64,000 nucleotides of DNA. Origin: Clitoria ternatea. Lineage: Eukaryota; Streptophyta; Magnoliopsida; Fabales; Fabaceae. The DNA lies in contig CM075675.1 of NCBI GenBank assembly GCA_037962975.1, positions 106,294,718 to 106,358,717 of the forward strand, written 5' to 3'. The notes under the pieces were generated by a model, which did not search any database, was not told the origin of the DNA, and saw only the letters and a program-made list of their open reading frames with translations. Both the position numbers and the translations under genes were made by a program. This document shows, piece after piece, positions 12,055 through 24,500 of this stretch; within the stretch, counting starts at the first letter, position 1, and every line of letters starts with the position of its first letter.

Positions 12055-13030
12055 AGACCACCAGCCTTCTTTGGTGAAGACTTTCCGTATTGGACGGACA
12101 AAATAGAAATGTTCATTAAGTCCACACAATATATTTTATGGGGAATCATCACATACGGTGATCATCCCATTTCTATTGATGAAGATGGGAAGCCAAAACC
12201 TAAGGATCAGTGGATAGTGTCTGAATTAAAGAAGATAGAGACCAACGCCAAAGCCAGATTCCTTTTTACTTATGCTTTGAGTAAATCTGAGTACAATAAG
12301 GTCTTTAGTTACAAGTCAGCTAAAGAAATATAGGATACCCTTTAACGCAGCTATGAAGGAACCCCCATGTAAAGAGATTTAAGAAGATACTGTTGACAAA
12401 ACAGTATGATACGTTCAAAATGGAGGACACATGAAACCGTGGACTAGATGTTTGGAAGATTCCAAACCTTGTTGAATGAGCTTCAAACCCTGGGGACAAC
12501 CCCATCCACTGAGGATATAAATGTCAAGCTCCTTGAGAGTTTGCCTGAGATGTTTGATGTAAAATGCTTAGCTCTTGAGAAAGCCAAAGACCTTAGCATC
12601 CTCACTCTCGATGAACTCCTTGGAGTGCTTAGAGTTCATGAAATGAAGCTGAAGCAGAACGAAATCACTAAGCCTTCCTCCTCTAAAGACATTGCTCTAA
12701 AGTTTGAAGATTCGAGCAAGAAGTCCAAGGCTCTCAAGGCTGAAAAGTCCACTAACTCAGAACCAGACTCTGGCAAGTCAGGTGAAGACACATACGAGGA
12801 GATGGCTCTTGTGACAAAGAGATTCCACAGGCTGTTGAGAAAGAAGAAAGACAGACCTAAAAGATTTCACAAGAAAGATCACAAAGATAAATCTTAATTC
12901 AAGTTTAAAACTAACAAGTCTACTCTTGAGTGCTTTAACTGCAGGAAACCAAGGCATATAAAAGTTGAATCCTCTTTTAAATAAAGACAAGAAAGACAAA
13001 AAGGAGAAGAATAAATTCTTCAAAAAGCAA
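12055..13030 (+). pseudogene. Broken gag of a Sirevirus-like Ty1/copia element
   Basis: The frame starts before the first ATG with PPAFFGEDFPYWTDKIEMFI, the conserved N-terminal gag block (F-P-YW-K/T-x-KI-MFI). It runs to about 12330 and is cut by the stop after SAKEI. The next part (about 12340-12447) carries several stops and frame changes. Gag then resumes at 12448-12897 with RFQTLLNELQTLG and LESLPEMFD, a charged K/E/S-rich region and a basic tail. After a further stop, the zinc knuckle CFNCRKPRHIKVE (about 12930-12970) starts but loses its last cysteine context. Protease, integrase, reverse transcriptase and RNase H are absent, so the element is truncated 3' of gag. Lineage is judged from the gag blocks and LTR length. 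Confidence 0.8.
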
Positions 13031-15111
13031 ATAAATTTGTATTAGATAACGGTTATAGAAGATTCTTCCAAATAAAAAGGATTATCAAGAATATTTAAAT
13101 GTGAAGGATTTGTATTTTTTTAGGTTACTTACATAAATATATAGTAAAAAAAATTATTTGAGATCATAATAAAATTCAGGACAAAAATATTTTTAACTCG
13201 TGTGTAAATTTACAATATTACTTGGTAATTTTTTTTATACCAAACATGAGAACATAAAAAGATATAACTTACAAAATAGAAACTGGCTAACAAACAAACT
13301 GAGAATCACTTTATCTTAAAATTACATACTTAAGGAAGACATTCCTAAAAAAAAGTAGAAAAATCATACCACTTACCAAACACTACAATATAATTTAGCT
13401 ATGTTTAGAGAAAATTTGTTTGTGAAAGGTAGTCAATGGCCTGAATTAAATTTGGTCAATCCATAAATAAAATAATTTATAATTTTTCAAAAAGAAAATT
13501 GCCCTCATTAATTTGTTCTTTTGTCCCAAAATTCTACAAAAATCAGTGTTTGGTGTTGATATGTAATGTTACAGAAATACTTTAAACTTTAATTTTGATA
13601 CTTATTTCTTCTCCTTTTTATCATTGTATAGGCATATTTTTTGTCACTCGAACTATCCAATACATTTTAGATCATATCATTATCCACTCAAGAACTAATT
13701 GGGATCTTAATGCAAATGTTTTCAAATTTAGGTTGATTTTCTTACAAAGAACACATGAAGAGCGGGGAACAAGTTCTTAGCAGGATGTTGGAAAAGATAA
13801 AATTGCAAAACAAGTAAAAGAGATCATACATACCCTGTAATGTGCTTGAATGAACCAAGAGTGATAATTTTCAAATGTTTGGTTTTAAAGGTGTTTACAA
13901 GCATTTTTCTAGGCAATTATGTCTAACCTTCAAATAAATTTAGAATGTCATATCTATAGTAAAACCAAATTAAAAAATTACCACTGAGATGACATCTCAT
14001 GTTCAACCACCAATTTTCTGTTTGAATTTAACTCAACTTAATAATCTAAAAACAAATAATGAACAAGTGTTTCTACAAAGTGAAAGTTGATCTTGACCTA
14101 AAAATATATATTTTCCACATCTACATTCAGTTAAATCTTTAGTTTCTACACCAAATGTTGTTCTTGTCTCCGCAGCATGCTTCACTCGACTTGAACCAAT
14201 CTTCTCAACTCACACTTTAGTGGCATTGCTAATTGCTTCCTATGCTTGAGATGGGGTCATGGCTTTATCAACTTGCCCAAATATCAAATGGATAAAAAAA
14301 TGATTCATTGAGTCACATATTTAAATAAATAACAAATTAAATGTTTAGATCCTATAAAATTTGGATTAGTTTTACTTTGATTCTTTAACTTTAACCTTAT
14401 CTGTTTAGGTCTTAATGTACGGTTTCAACCAACTTTGATCATTTCTATGTATTAAATCTCATCATTTGTTTATTGGAACATGGTGAAAATTATTTTGTTT
14501 TTTAAAAAAGGAAACACAAATTTCAAATGAAAAATCTAGATATTAACAAATAAAATAGAGATAGTTAACATGCAGAAGAAGTAAAGTAAGACTTTCTAAA
14601 ACTTATAGGAAAAAATGGGTAAAACTAAAATTGAAGAATCAAAAACTGAAATTAATTAACCTTAAAATTAATCAAGTAAAACATTATTTTTTCCTAAATA
14701 GATCAATGAGTAAATTTTTAAGTTATTCAGGTCAAGTCATGCACACTCTATAATTTAAAACATAATCTATTCCTTGACTTTACACAATGACTTTCAATAT
14801 AGTCATGTTTAAGTATAAAACAATAATAAAAAATAAAGAATAATTAAAGACTAAAATGAATCATTATTTACATTGTCAATGATTGATTTGAACTTTAAAA
14901 AATTTCAAAGACTAAAATATATGGCTCATACAATTTTAAAAACTAATTTGAGAATTTACTGGTAGATAGATATAAATTAGCTTGATCCACGTAATACCTA
15001 TAGAAACAATGAATTAAACTCTACCAATCTCTCCATCCAAACCTTGTGTTATAGTTGAAATAATCTACAACTACAATGCCTCCTCACCCCTTCATACTAC
15101 ATTGATAGCAT
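13031..15111. other. Gene-free AT-rich intergenic DNA
   Basis: No supportable gene. The 61-codon frame at 13595-13780 has no recognisable domain and is treated as chance. Repeat boundaries could not be drawn by eye. Confidence 0.55.
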
Positions 15112-15540
15112 TAGGGATGACAATAGGGCAGGGTAAATGCGGGTAGTATGTTACCACTATCTATATCTGTGAATATGAGACAAGTAACAGGTACTCGTGG
15201 GTCAGGTAATAAATACCCAGAGTATTTATCAATATTTACTTTTTTAAAAGAATAATAATCAAGAAGAAAATATGGTATAATATATTAAGTATAATATTAC
15301 TTTAGTATAATATAATACAAATTAAAATTATATCATGTATTACAATTCCATAAATTAAAAATATTATCATTAAAAAATATTTAAATTTGTTTATTTCATT
15401 ATGAAATAATAAAAATTTAAATGTTTAAGTTTATTTAATAAAAAATAAATATTAATAATCAAATGAATACCTACAAGACAAATAATGTAATACTATTATT
15501 TACCCGTTTAATAAATACCTGGAGACTCATTATAAATAAC
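15112..15540. repeat. hAT-like non-autonomous element or fragment
   Basis: Begins TAGGGATGACAATAGGGCAGGG and continues with GGTACTCGTGGGTCAGG and TACCCAGAGTATTTATC. This is the GGGCGGGT-type end of a common plant hAT-like non-autonomous family. Near 15500 ACCCGTTTAATAAATACC recalls the opposite end in inverted sense. The right terminus and target duplication are unclear. A related end lies in reverse orientation at 29507-29548. Confidence 0.4.
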
Positions 15541-15917
15541 CTTCATATGCATATTTTTTTTTTGTCATGCTCATTCACCTAGTAATTTTATTTTTGTCAA
15601 TCTTATTCACCTAGTAAATGTGTGCGTATGGTGAGTAAAAGGCCCACAAAGATCTCATTTCTTTTGTTGATTGCGAATTTGTAATTTTGGTAGATAGCTA
15701 AAGCTTGAATAGGGTAGGAGTCACTAACATGTGTATTGTGATTTATTTATAAACTTCAAAGTAAAGATGAATAATACTTCGGATATTAGAATGTGGTTAT
15801 AACACTTCATTTTTTAATGGAAATGAGAGTCTTTTCCTTAAAAAAGCAATAGATTTTAAATTATTCTCCCTTTTGGATTGCTTGGAACTTTAGGGGTGGA
15901 AATGATCTACTTTATGT

Positions 15918-16190
15918 GAAAGCCTATAGAAATTTAATCCTCAAGGTTATTTAGATGGAATTTGTTTGAGATGTGATTGAGTCAATAATAACACATGTTA
16001 AAATTATGAGACAGGTTTTAAGTTTAAATTTTATTAAACACATTTTCTAGGAAAAACAAAGAATGTTGTAACTGTGACTATAAACTTATTTTCATTTATA
16101 GAACTTATGAGAAAGCCTACGGAAATTGAATCCTCACTAAATAAAGGTTTCCTAGATGGAATTTGATCGAGTTGTGGTAGAGTTAGTAAT
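15918..16190. repeat. Direct repeat next to the short LTR
   Basis: Two ~90-bp direct copies about 188 bp apart, at 15918-16010 and 16106-16190. They share GAAAGCCTA, AATCCTCA and TTAGATGGAATTTG / CTAGATGGAATTTG followed by GAG. The second copy ends exactly where the LTR at 16191 starts, so they may be part of the target or of an older element. Confidence 0.5.
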
Positions 16191-16459
16191 TGTTCCCCCC
16201 AGGTTAGAGAGCGCCCACGAGATCCCCCTCCACTTATATTTTCAGGAAAATATCTTGAATATTCTGACTCCTCATGATTTCAATAGATCATGGTTATCTC
16301 TTTGTAGTTAGGCCTAAGTCAAGTCCCCCTCTTTCCACCCATTGTATAAATAAAGCCTCGAAGCCTTCCTGTAACTCAAGTGGCATTTTCGAGTAATAAA
16401 CCTTAACCTTTCTAGAGTAATTCTTTAGGGTTTTTAGCCTTACATACTTATAGTGAACA
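16191..16459 (+). mobile_element. Short LTR of the decayed Tat-clade element
   Basis: Starts TGTTCCCCCC and ends TAGTGAACA, giving TGTTC..GAACA inverted termini. It is followed at once by TTTTGGCGTCCACTGTAGG, which resembles the TTTGGCGCCCACCGTGGGG primer-binding region common in Tat-like Ty3/gypsy elements. At 269 bp it is short for the clade and may carry internal deletions. Confidence 0.55.
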
Positions 16460-18404
16460 TTTTGGCGTCCACTGTAGGTACTTCAGGGTATCAGATGTTG
16501 AGTTTCATGGACAAATATTTTAGATATAACTAAATATGAATGAACCTGAGAGACGAAGAGAAAATTTTCTTCATCACTGGGGGAGCAAACTACTGTTGTT
16601 GGGTAATGCCCTTTAGGCTAAAGAACGTTGGTGCCACATACTAGAGACTAGTAGACAAGATTTTTGTCAAGTAGATTGACAAAAACATGGAAGTATACAT
16701 AGATGACATGGTTGTGAAGACCAAAGAGGCAAATAAGCACACCAAAGACCCGGAGGAAATATTCGCTGAGCTAATGAAGTATAACATGCGCCTTAATCCC
16801 AGACAAATGTTCATTTGGAGTCTAATGAGGTAAATTCCCAGGGTATATGCTGACTTATAAAGACATAGAGGCCAACCTTGTTCAATGTCGAGCCATCCTG
16901 GAGATGCGAAGTCCCCAGAACATTAAAGAAGTACAACGTCTCATCAGAAGGGTCGTAGCCCTCTCCTATTTCCTCGTCAAGTTTGCAAAAAAGTCCATGC
17001 CTTTTTACCAAGTGTTGAAGAAGACAGACACCTTTTCATGGACCCAGGAATGTGAAAAAGCTTTTGAAGAACTAAAAGCCTATCTGGCCTCCCCCAAATA
17101 TTGACCATGCCGACCCTAAGAACTGAGCTCATCATCTATCTCCCAGTTAAAGAAAATGTTGTCAGCGTTGCCTTAGTACAAGAAGAATGACCCATATGAC
17201 GACTAGTATATTTCACGAGCAAAACTCTACAAGAGGTGGAAGTGAGATACCAAAGGGTAGAAAAATTTGCAAATAGCCTTGTGGTGGTCGCTTGAAAACT
17301 GAGGCCCTATTTTCACAGCCATCAAATTGTCGTCAGAATTGATCAACCCATTAGAAAAAATTTGTAAAAGCCTAAGCTAGTAGGAAGTATGATCACATAG
17401 ACTGTAGAACCCTGAGTATGGGATCAGGTATAAACCAATAGGAGCCATTAAACTATAATTTTTGGTAGATTTCATAGTAGAGTTCGGGGATGATAAAAAG
17501 GAGTACGACGTTAAACACGCCCTGTAGACCCTGTTCGGTGGACGAATCATCAAATGAGAAAGGAAATGAAGTGAGAATTATACTTGAGCCACCAAAAGGA
17601 ATAGCCATAAAGGGGTCATTGAGATTCCTATTTAAAGCAAGTAACAACTAGGTGAAATATAAGGCACTTATAGCAGGATTTTATTAGCATTGGACCTAAG
17701 ATTCTGATGCATACAGGTAAAAATCGACTTATAGTTGGTTACATGACAAGTGGAGGGAGCATACTAAGCAAAAGACCCTACCCTCTCAAAATACCTCTCT
17801 CGAGTTAAGGAGTTAATAGCAGAGTCTAAATTGTTCAAAATAGTACACGTCCTAAGGTAGAAAATGAAAAAACAGATATGCTTTCCAAACTTGCTAGCAC
17901 CAAGAAGGCTGGAAACCTGAAGACCTTCATACAAGTTACTCTAGAAGGACCCACTGTCAAGGACACAAAACAAGTGAATGAAGTCATTGTCGCACACGAA
18001 GAAAACACATAGATGACCCCAATAGTAGACTTCTTAACTAAAGGAGACCTGCCTTTAGGTTCTTCGGAAGCCAAAAAAGTATAGACACACTCGGCCAATT
18101 ACACCATCATAAGGGGGCAACTTTACAAGAAGGGGTTCACCCTATCGCTCCTCAAATGCCTCAACAAGGACCAAGGGGAATATGTGATACAAGAGCTCCA
18201 CTCGGGAATCTTCAGACACCATGGAGGAGTTCGAGCCTTAGCTGCCAGAGTCCTTTGAGCAGGATATTTTTGGCCCACACTATACTCAGACTACTCGTAC
18301 TTTATCAAAAAGTAGGAATCCCGCCAAAGGAACGCCAACTGAATGCATAGTCACCCCGAGCCACTATATGGATTCTTTTCTCCTTGGCCCATCAACGCAT
18401 AGGG
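16460..18404 (+). pseudogene. Tat-clade Ty3/gypsy pol remnant, left part
   Basis: Gag, protease and the first part of reverse transcriptase are missing: pol homology starts ~100 bp after the primer-binding region. Pieces in several frames give VMPFRLKNVGATY and EVYIDDMVVKTKEA (the reverse transcriptase YxDDMVVK active site, about 16690-16720), MRLNP, MRSPQNIKEVQRLI, YFLVKFAKKSMPFYQVLKKTD and ECEKAFEELKAYL. RNase H-like (KYKALIAGF) and integrase zinc-binding parts (YTIIRGQLYKKGF and HSGIFRHHGGVRALAARVL, about 18100-18260) follow. There are many stops and frame changes. The integrase is cut at 18404 by the Tekay insertion and continues at 29187. Confidence in the Tat/OTA assignment is good because DMVVKS and the GQLYKKG..HEGxxGxHxG-like order are typical of it. 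Confidence 0.8.
18400..18404. repeat. Target-site duplication, left copy (TAGGG)
   Basis: TAGGG directly before TGTAACACC. The identical TAGGG follows the other LTR at 29182-29186. Five bases is the normal duplication for Ty3/gypsy integrases. Confidence 0.95.
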
Positions 18405-21400
18405 TGTAACACCCTCTGTTACACCTTAATAAATTCTAGAAAAACTCATAATTTTTTTTTTTTTTACTAAAGATATGATTGTTACAAAGAAACTATCGGA
18501 ATAAATTATATACATTATTTCTGAAATACCTCACAAATATTATTAAAAACTTTATAAAGTATTTGTACATTCATCCGAAGAAAATAAACATTAAACATTA
18601 TAAGAAAGAGAGGAAACTCCATGGCCCAGAAGCAGTTACTAATTAACATTATTTATTCATTGGACCACGGTATTCATACCGAGCTCCCTTTCTAGAACGT
18701 GCTATATTTACTGCTGATATTCTTCGATCCTTCCCTCTGAACCATCAATTTAGAATATATGAAACAAAAACACGGAGAAAGGAGTGAGAAACAGAATATA
18801 ATATTTCCGAATAAGACATAAGCAACAAAGGGTTTTCACAACCAATACATAATAATATCAATCACAATCACATACACAATCAATTATGAATGCATGAATG
18901 TTATGCAATATCTTCATCATAACTTACTTATATATGTGGGCCCTTAAATTTTAATTTGCACTGGGCCAACCAGGAGTTTACACTGTTCCATAAGTCCGGA
19001 TAATAATAATATGAACAGCTCAACTGGCATGGAAACACTTAGAGACTAGTCAGATTGAGAAAGTTTTTATTGTGAAAGTACCCGACACTAGGGAGCTACC
19101 CCAGGTCCCCTGAAGCACCCTTTCACACTCTCTCATCCCAAGGCTCGTAATTAAGCCTCCTCTAATGTATCCTCGGTTTCTATAATCCGTCCCCAGACAA
19201 TATTATTTCATTTCACTTTCATTATCCATGATGCATGAACTACTCGCGTATTGAGTTGGTTAAGGCTTTTAGAAACTCAATTATTAAATCCCTTAAAGGT
19301 TTACAATATCATTTCAATAAACTGTACATTTTCTCAGTTCTCTGAATTTCTGTCCCACAGAAATAAATTTGGTACAGTTTTCAAATCTCACGGAAATTGA
19401 GTTTCTAAGCCTTAAATATCTAAAAACTTTATCATATAAAACTTTACATAATCTTTCTCAAATTAAATCTTAACAAAATCAAATTTAGGAATCTCAATTA
19501 TTTCCAAATATATTTAGTTATTAAGTTGGAAAAAATAAAACAATTTTCTTTCAAAAAAAAAATTTTGTTTTATTAAAAGAGAATAATTATTAACCAAAAA
19601 TACTTAAAATTATAAAATTTTTCTTTAACTCAAGATTTAATTAAATAAATTCTCATAAAATATTTTCTTTCTAAAATAAATACTAATTTTTATTTTTATT
19701 TTTCTAAATATTGAAAATAAAGTTAATAAAAATAATTTCTAAGAAGAAATAAAAGATAATAAAATTTAAAGAGTAAGGTAAGAAATTCTTACTGAATTTT
19801 AGCTTTCCGTCATGCTCGCTATATGCTCAAACTCCACATTACAATATCATCAATCAAAATCAAACAATATCAATCATAACTAAATATCATCAATCAATCA
19901 ATCATAATCAAATCATAATCAAATCAATTAAATATCATTAATACATATCATAATACAAAATTTAATGATTATTAATATAGTCAATTTTAGTCCTTTTGGT
20001 CAATTCCTCGCATAGGTATATGTAAGTCCATATAATCCAGTCCTTGCATAGGTATAGTTCAGTCCATATGGGTCATAATGGTCCAAGTCCTTGCATAGGT
20101 ATAGTCCAGTCCATATAGGTCATAATGGTCCAAGTCTTTGCATAGGTATGTTAGAGTTAGTTAACCGGATATTTAATTTAAAATTTATTAAAAATGTTAA
20201 GTTAAAAAGTTAATATTTTAAAATAATAATATTATTAAATTTAAAAGGAGTAGGGGACTCCTCCCATTATTCTTATGTCTTTTCATATTATAATTCTTAT
20301 CTCACTCCCCCTTACCTTGAGTCGTTACCAAAAAGAGATTTGCTTTGCGCCTCCGATTTCTAGAAATATTAATATCAATCTTATTTTAGTATAAGCATAA
20401 GACGAAGATTAAGATTACTACTTAAAACAGAAATGGTAAATTCTGAATAGTGAATAGTGAATAGTGAATAGTAAATCGTGAATAGTAACAGTGAATAGTA
20501 AAACGTGAATAGTAACGGTAAATAGTAAATCGTGAATAGTAACGGTAAATAGTAACAGTAAATAGTAATTTACTATTTGAATAGTAATTTACTATTGAAA
20601 TAGTAATTTACTAGTGAAATAGTGTTTACTATACAGAATAGTAACTTAAAATAATATTATTTTCAGTATAATAACAGATTTCTAAAAACGATATAAAAAT
20701 AATCTAAAAAAATATAAAAGAGAAGTATTCTTACCTTAGGATTTTGGCAGAACCTTCTCTCCAAAAACTTTTCTTCTCTCTCTCACTTCCACCACTATCT
20801 CACTAGCACTACTGTATTAAGAAAACTTAATCTGAAATTGTGAATTCTAAAGAAGAAATCCTTCGGTATTTATAGGAAAAAATTTTACTATGCATTTCAT
20901 TATTTTAATATAAAAGTACTATGCATTTTTGAATTTTTTATTCCAGGTTACTATGCATTCTTTGAAAATTTCGTACATGCACAGTGTTTTGCATAGTAAC
21001 TGTCGGCAGAATTATTAAGCCAAATAGTAACCTTTCACTCGGTATATTTTAAATATTCAAAATGAGTCCTTTTTGAAATTTAGCGATATTATATCAGTCC
21101 TCACTAATTTTATACTGAGTAATATAAAGTTAAAATTTTAAAAATCTAAAATTTTCTGTTAATAAAAATTTATTGATACGTTTCTAATTTTTTAACGATT
21201 AGAAAAAATCAAGATTTTTCTCAAACCGATAATTTTTAGATAAGTCTACTTGAAACGGATTTTAGAAAATTTTCTTATAATTTCAATTCACTTTCTTGTA
21301 AATATTTTTAATTTAAGTCACTTATATGAATTTAAAATTATTTAAAAAATATTATTTTATTAAAAAAATTCCAAAATTCCAAAAAATTCCAAAAAATCAT

Positions 21401-21487
21401 AAATAATATGTAGGTTAAAAAGTTCTAAAGAACCATAATTTAATTCCTTCAAAATTTCAATATAAAAATAAAAATAGGGGTGTTACA
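18405..21487 (-). repeat. 3' LTR of the Tekay element
   Basis: 3083 bp, TGTAACACC..GGTGTTACA on the plus strand. It lies downstream of pol on the minus strand. A TATA box (minus strand CTATAAATACC) is at about 20866-20876. It contains a ~60-bp directly repeated block (20003-20152: GCATAGGTATAGTCCAGTCC) and a dense array of AATAGTAA-like words (20448-20642). Confidence 0.95.
20448..20642. repeat. AATAGTAA short-repeat array in the 3' LTR
   Basis: Runs of GAATAGTGAATAGT, AATCGTGAATAGTAAC and GGTAAATAGTAAC grade into TAGTAATTTACTATT, which is partly self-complementary. The 5' LTR, the solo LTR and the plus-orientation LTR carry the same block with different word order and number. Confidence 0.85.
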
Positions 21488-21505
21488 ACTCTACTCCCCT
21501 TAGAA
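21488..21505 (-). promoter_or_regulatory. Polypurine tract for plus-strand DNA priming
   Basis: On the minus strand TTCTAAGGGGAGTAGAGT ends immediately before the LTR start TGTAACACCCC. It is preceded by the palindrome-rich AAATTTCGAGGACGAAATTT, which is typical of this position in Tekay/Del elements. The equivalent tract recurs on the plus strand at 57815-57832. Confidence 0.85.
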
Positions 21506-21531
21506 AATTTCGTCCTCGAAATTTACATTAA

Positions 21532-24500
21532 TCAGTAAAACAAATGAGGATGAGACTCTTTCATCGCAGTTTCTAGTTCCCATGTAGCATCTTCTCCTCT
21601 CGTTTCACTCCAAATAACCTTTACAAGCGGAATTGTCTTGTCTCTTAATTGTTTTATTCTTCTGTCACTTATTCTAACAGGTGATGCATCATATGTAAGA
21701 TTATCTTTAACTTGTATGACATCAGGTTCAATAACATGTGTAGGATCAGATATATACTTTCGTAAGTTTGACACATGAAAAACATTATGGATATTAGAAA
21801 GAAAAGGTGGTAATGCTATTTGGTAGGCAAGGGGACTAACTTTATGAATTATTTGGTATGGACCGATAAATCTAGGAGTTAGTTTTCGAGATTTCATTGC
21901 CCGACCGACCCCAGTCATAGGTGTGACTTTCAAGAATACATGATCGCCTTCTTGAAATTCGAGCGGTTTTCTTCTTTTGTCATAGTAGCTTTTCTGCCTG
22001 CTCTGTGTTGCCTTCATCTTTTCCTGAACTATTTTGATTTTATCCGTGGTTTGTTGTACCAACTCTGGTCCTAGCATCAAGTTTTCACCAGTCTCAAACC
22101 AACATAGCGGGGTCCTACATTTTCTTCCATATAATGCTTCAAAAGGTGCCATGCCAATGCTAGCATGGAAACTGTTGTTGTAGGTAAACTCCACATATGG
22201 TAAGAATTGATTCCAACTTCCTTTATGCTCTAACACACAAGCTCGTAACAAGTCCTCTAGAGATTGGATTGTTCTTTCTGATTGTCCATCCGTCTGAGGA
22301 TGATATGCTGAACTCAGACGCAGTCTTGTTCCCAAAGCCTTGTGCAAGCTCTTCCAGAATTGTGATGTAAAGCGAGGGTCCCGATCAGAAATGATACTTG
22401 AAGGAATTCCATGCAATCTCACAATCTCCTCGATGTATAATTTTGCCAGCTTCTCCATAGAGTAACGAATATTGATGGGAATAAAGTGGGCAGACTTTGT
22501 TAGTCTATCAACTATTACCCATATCGAATCATGTCCTAATGGAGTTTTGGGTAGAGAAGTCACAAAATCCATGGTAATGCTATCCCATTTCCATTCTGGT
22601 ATTTCCATTGATTGTAGCATTCCAGGGGGTTTTTGGTGTTCCACTTTAACCTTCTGGCAAATTAGACATGCAGCCACATACTCTGCCACCGCTTTCTTCA
22701 TTCCAGGCCACCAAAATAACTTCTTCAAATCTTGATACATTTTAGTAGCTCCGGGATGAATGCTCATATAACTTTTATGGCCTTCTTCCAAAATTGCTTT
22801 CCTCAACTCCTCTTGATCAGGGATACACACTCGATCCTTATACCTCAATAATTGGTCACTTCTTACATTGAACTCGACTTCTTTTCCTTGTTTCAAGAGT
22901 TCTTTCTTCTCTTGCAGGAATTCATCCTCTTTTTGAGCCTCTAAAACTTGTCTCAGGAATTCACTTGTCACTTGCAACGCTCCTAATCTGTAGCTGTTAG
23001 CATTAACCTTTACTGCTAGGTTAAGATCTCTGAAGTTCTCTATCAATTCCAGCTCTTTAATCATCATCGTGGACGCATGTAGAGACTTTCGACTTAAAGC
23101 ATCAGCTACTACGTTCGCTTTTCCAGGATGGTATTGCAACTCAAAGTCGTAGTCCTTTAAGAACTCCATCCATCTCCGTTGCCTCATGTTTAACTCCTTT
23201 TGGTCGAATAAATACTTGAGACTCTTATGATCGCTAAACACATCGAATGTTGCACCGTATAGATAATGCCTCCAAATCTTTAAGGCAAAAACTACAGCGG
23301 CTAACTCTAAGTCATGGGTAGGGTAGTTAATCTCGTGTTGCCTTAATTGACGCGACGCATAGGCTACAACCTTCTTGTCTTGCATGAGTACACTTCCTAG
23401 TCCTTGTTTAGACGCATCACAGTAAACTTCAAAACTTTGATGTGGATCAGGGAGTACTAACACTGGCGCAGAAGAAAGTCGATCTTTCAGCTCTTGGAAA
23501 CTATTCTCGCATTGTGTCGTCCACACAAAAGGTTGTCCTTTCCGTGTTAGCTTGGTCAATGGGTATCCTAGCTTTGAAAATCCTTCAATGAATCTCCTAT
23601 AGTATCCAGCCAAGCCCAAGAAACTTCTAATCTCAGTGATCGTGGTTGGTCTCTCCCATTTTAAAACCGCCTCCACCTTGGAAGGGTCTACAGCTATTCC
23701 TCCTTGACTAATTACATGTCCTAAAAAGTTTACTTCTTCCAACCAGAATTCACACTTCGACAACTTTGCATACAGTTGTTTCTTTTTCAGGATTTCCAAC
23801 ACAACCTTCAAGTGTTCAACATGTTCTTCTCTGCTTTTAGAGTACACTAATATATCATCAATGAACACCACTACAAATTTATCTAGATATGGATGAAAAA
23901 TCCTATTCATGTAATCCATGAATACGGCTGGTGCATTAGTTACACCAAAAGGCATTACTAGATATTCGTAATGGCCATAGCGTGTTCTAAAAGCAGTTTT
24001 CGATACATCTTCTTTCTTCACCCTTATTTGATGGTATCCAGACCTCAAATCAATTTTGGAGAATACCGTGGCACCATGCAGCTGATCCATCAAGTCGTCA
24101 ATCCTTGGTAGAGGATATCTGTTCTTGATTGTCACCTTGTTCAGTTGTCGATAATCTACACACAACCTCATGCTACCATCCTTCTTCTTAACCAACAACA
24201 CTGGTGCACCCCAGGGGGATACACTGGGTCGTATAAACTGCTTCTCTATCATCTCTTCAAGTTGTTTTTTCAACTCTGCTAATTCTAGAGGTGACATTCG
24301 GTATGGTGCAATTGAAATGGGTCCAACTCCAGGTACTAGATCAATGGAAAATTCTACATCTCTTTCTGGGGGTAAACCAGGGATATCTTCAGGAAAAACG
24401 TCAGGAAATTCACACACAACCGGCAGATTTTTGATTTTTGATTCTTGCTCTCCTTTCGTTGAAAGCAATAGCATGAATCCTTGAGCCCCTCCTTTTAAAG

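Noticed and set aside
20448..20642. CRISPR-like regular repeat
   Set aside because: Words are short, overlapping and without unique spacers; the array is part of a plant LTR.
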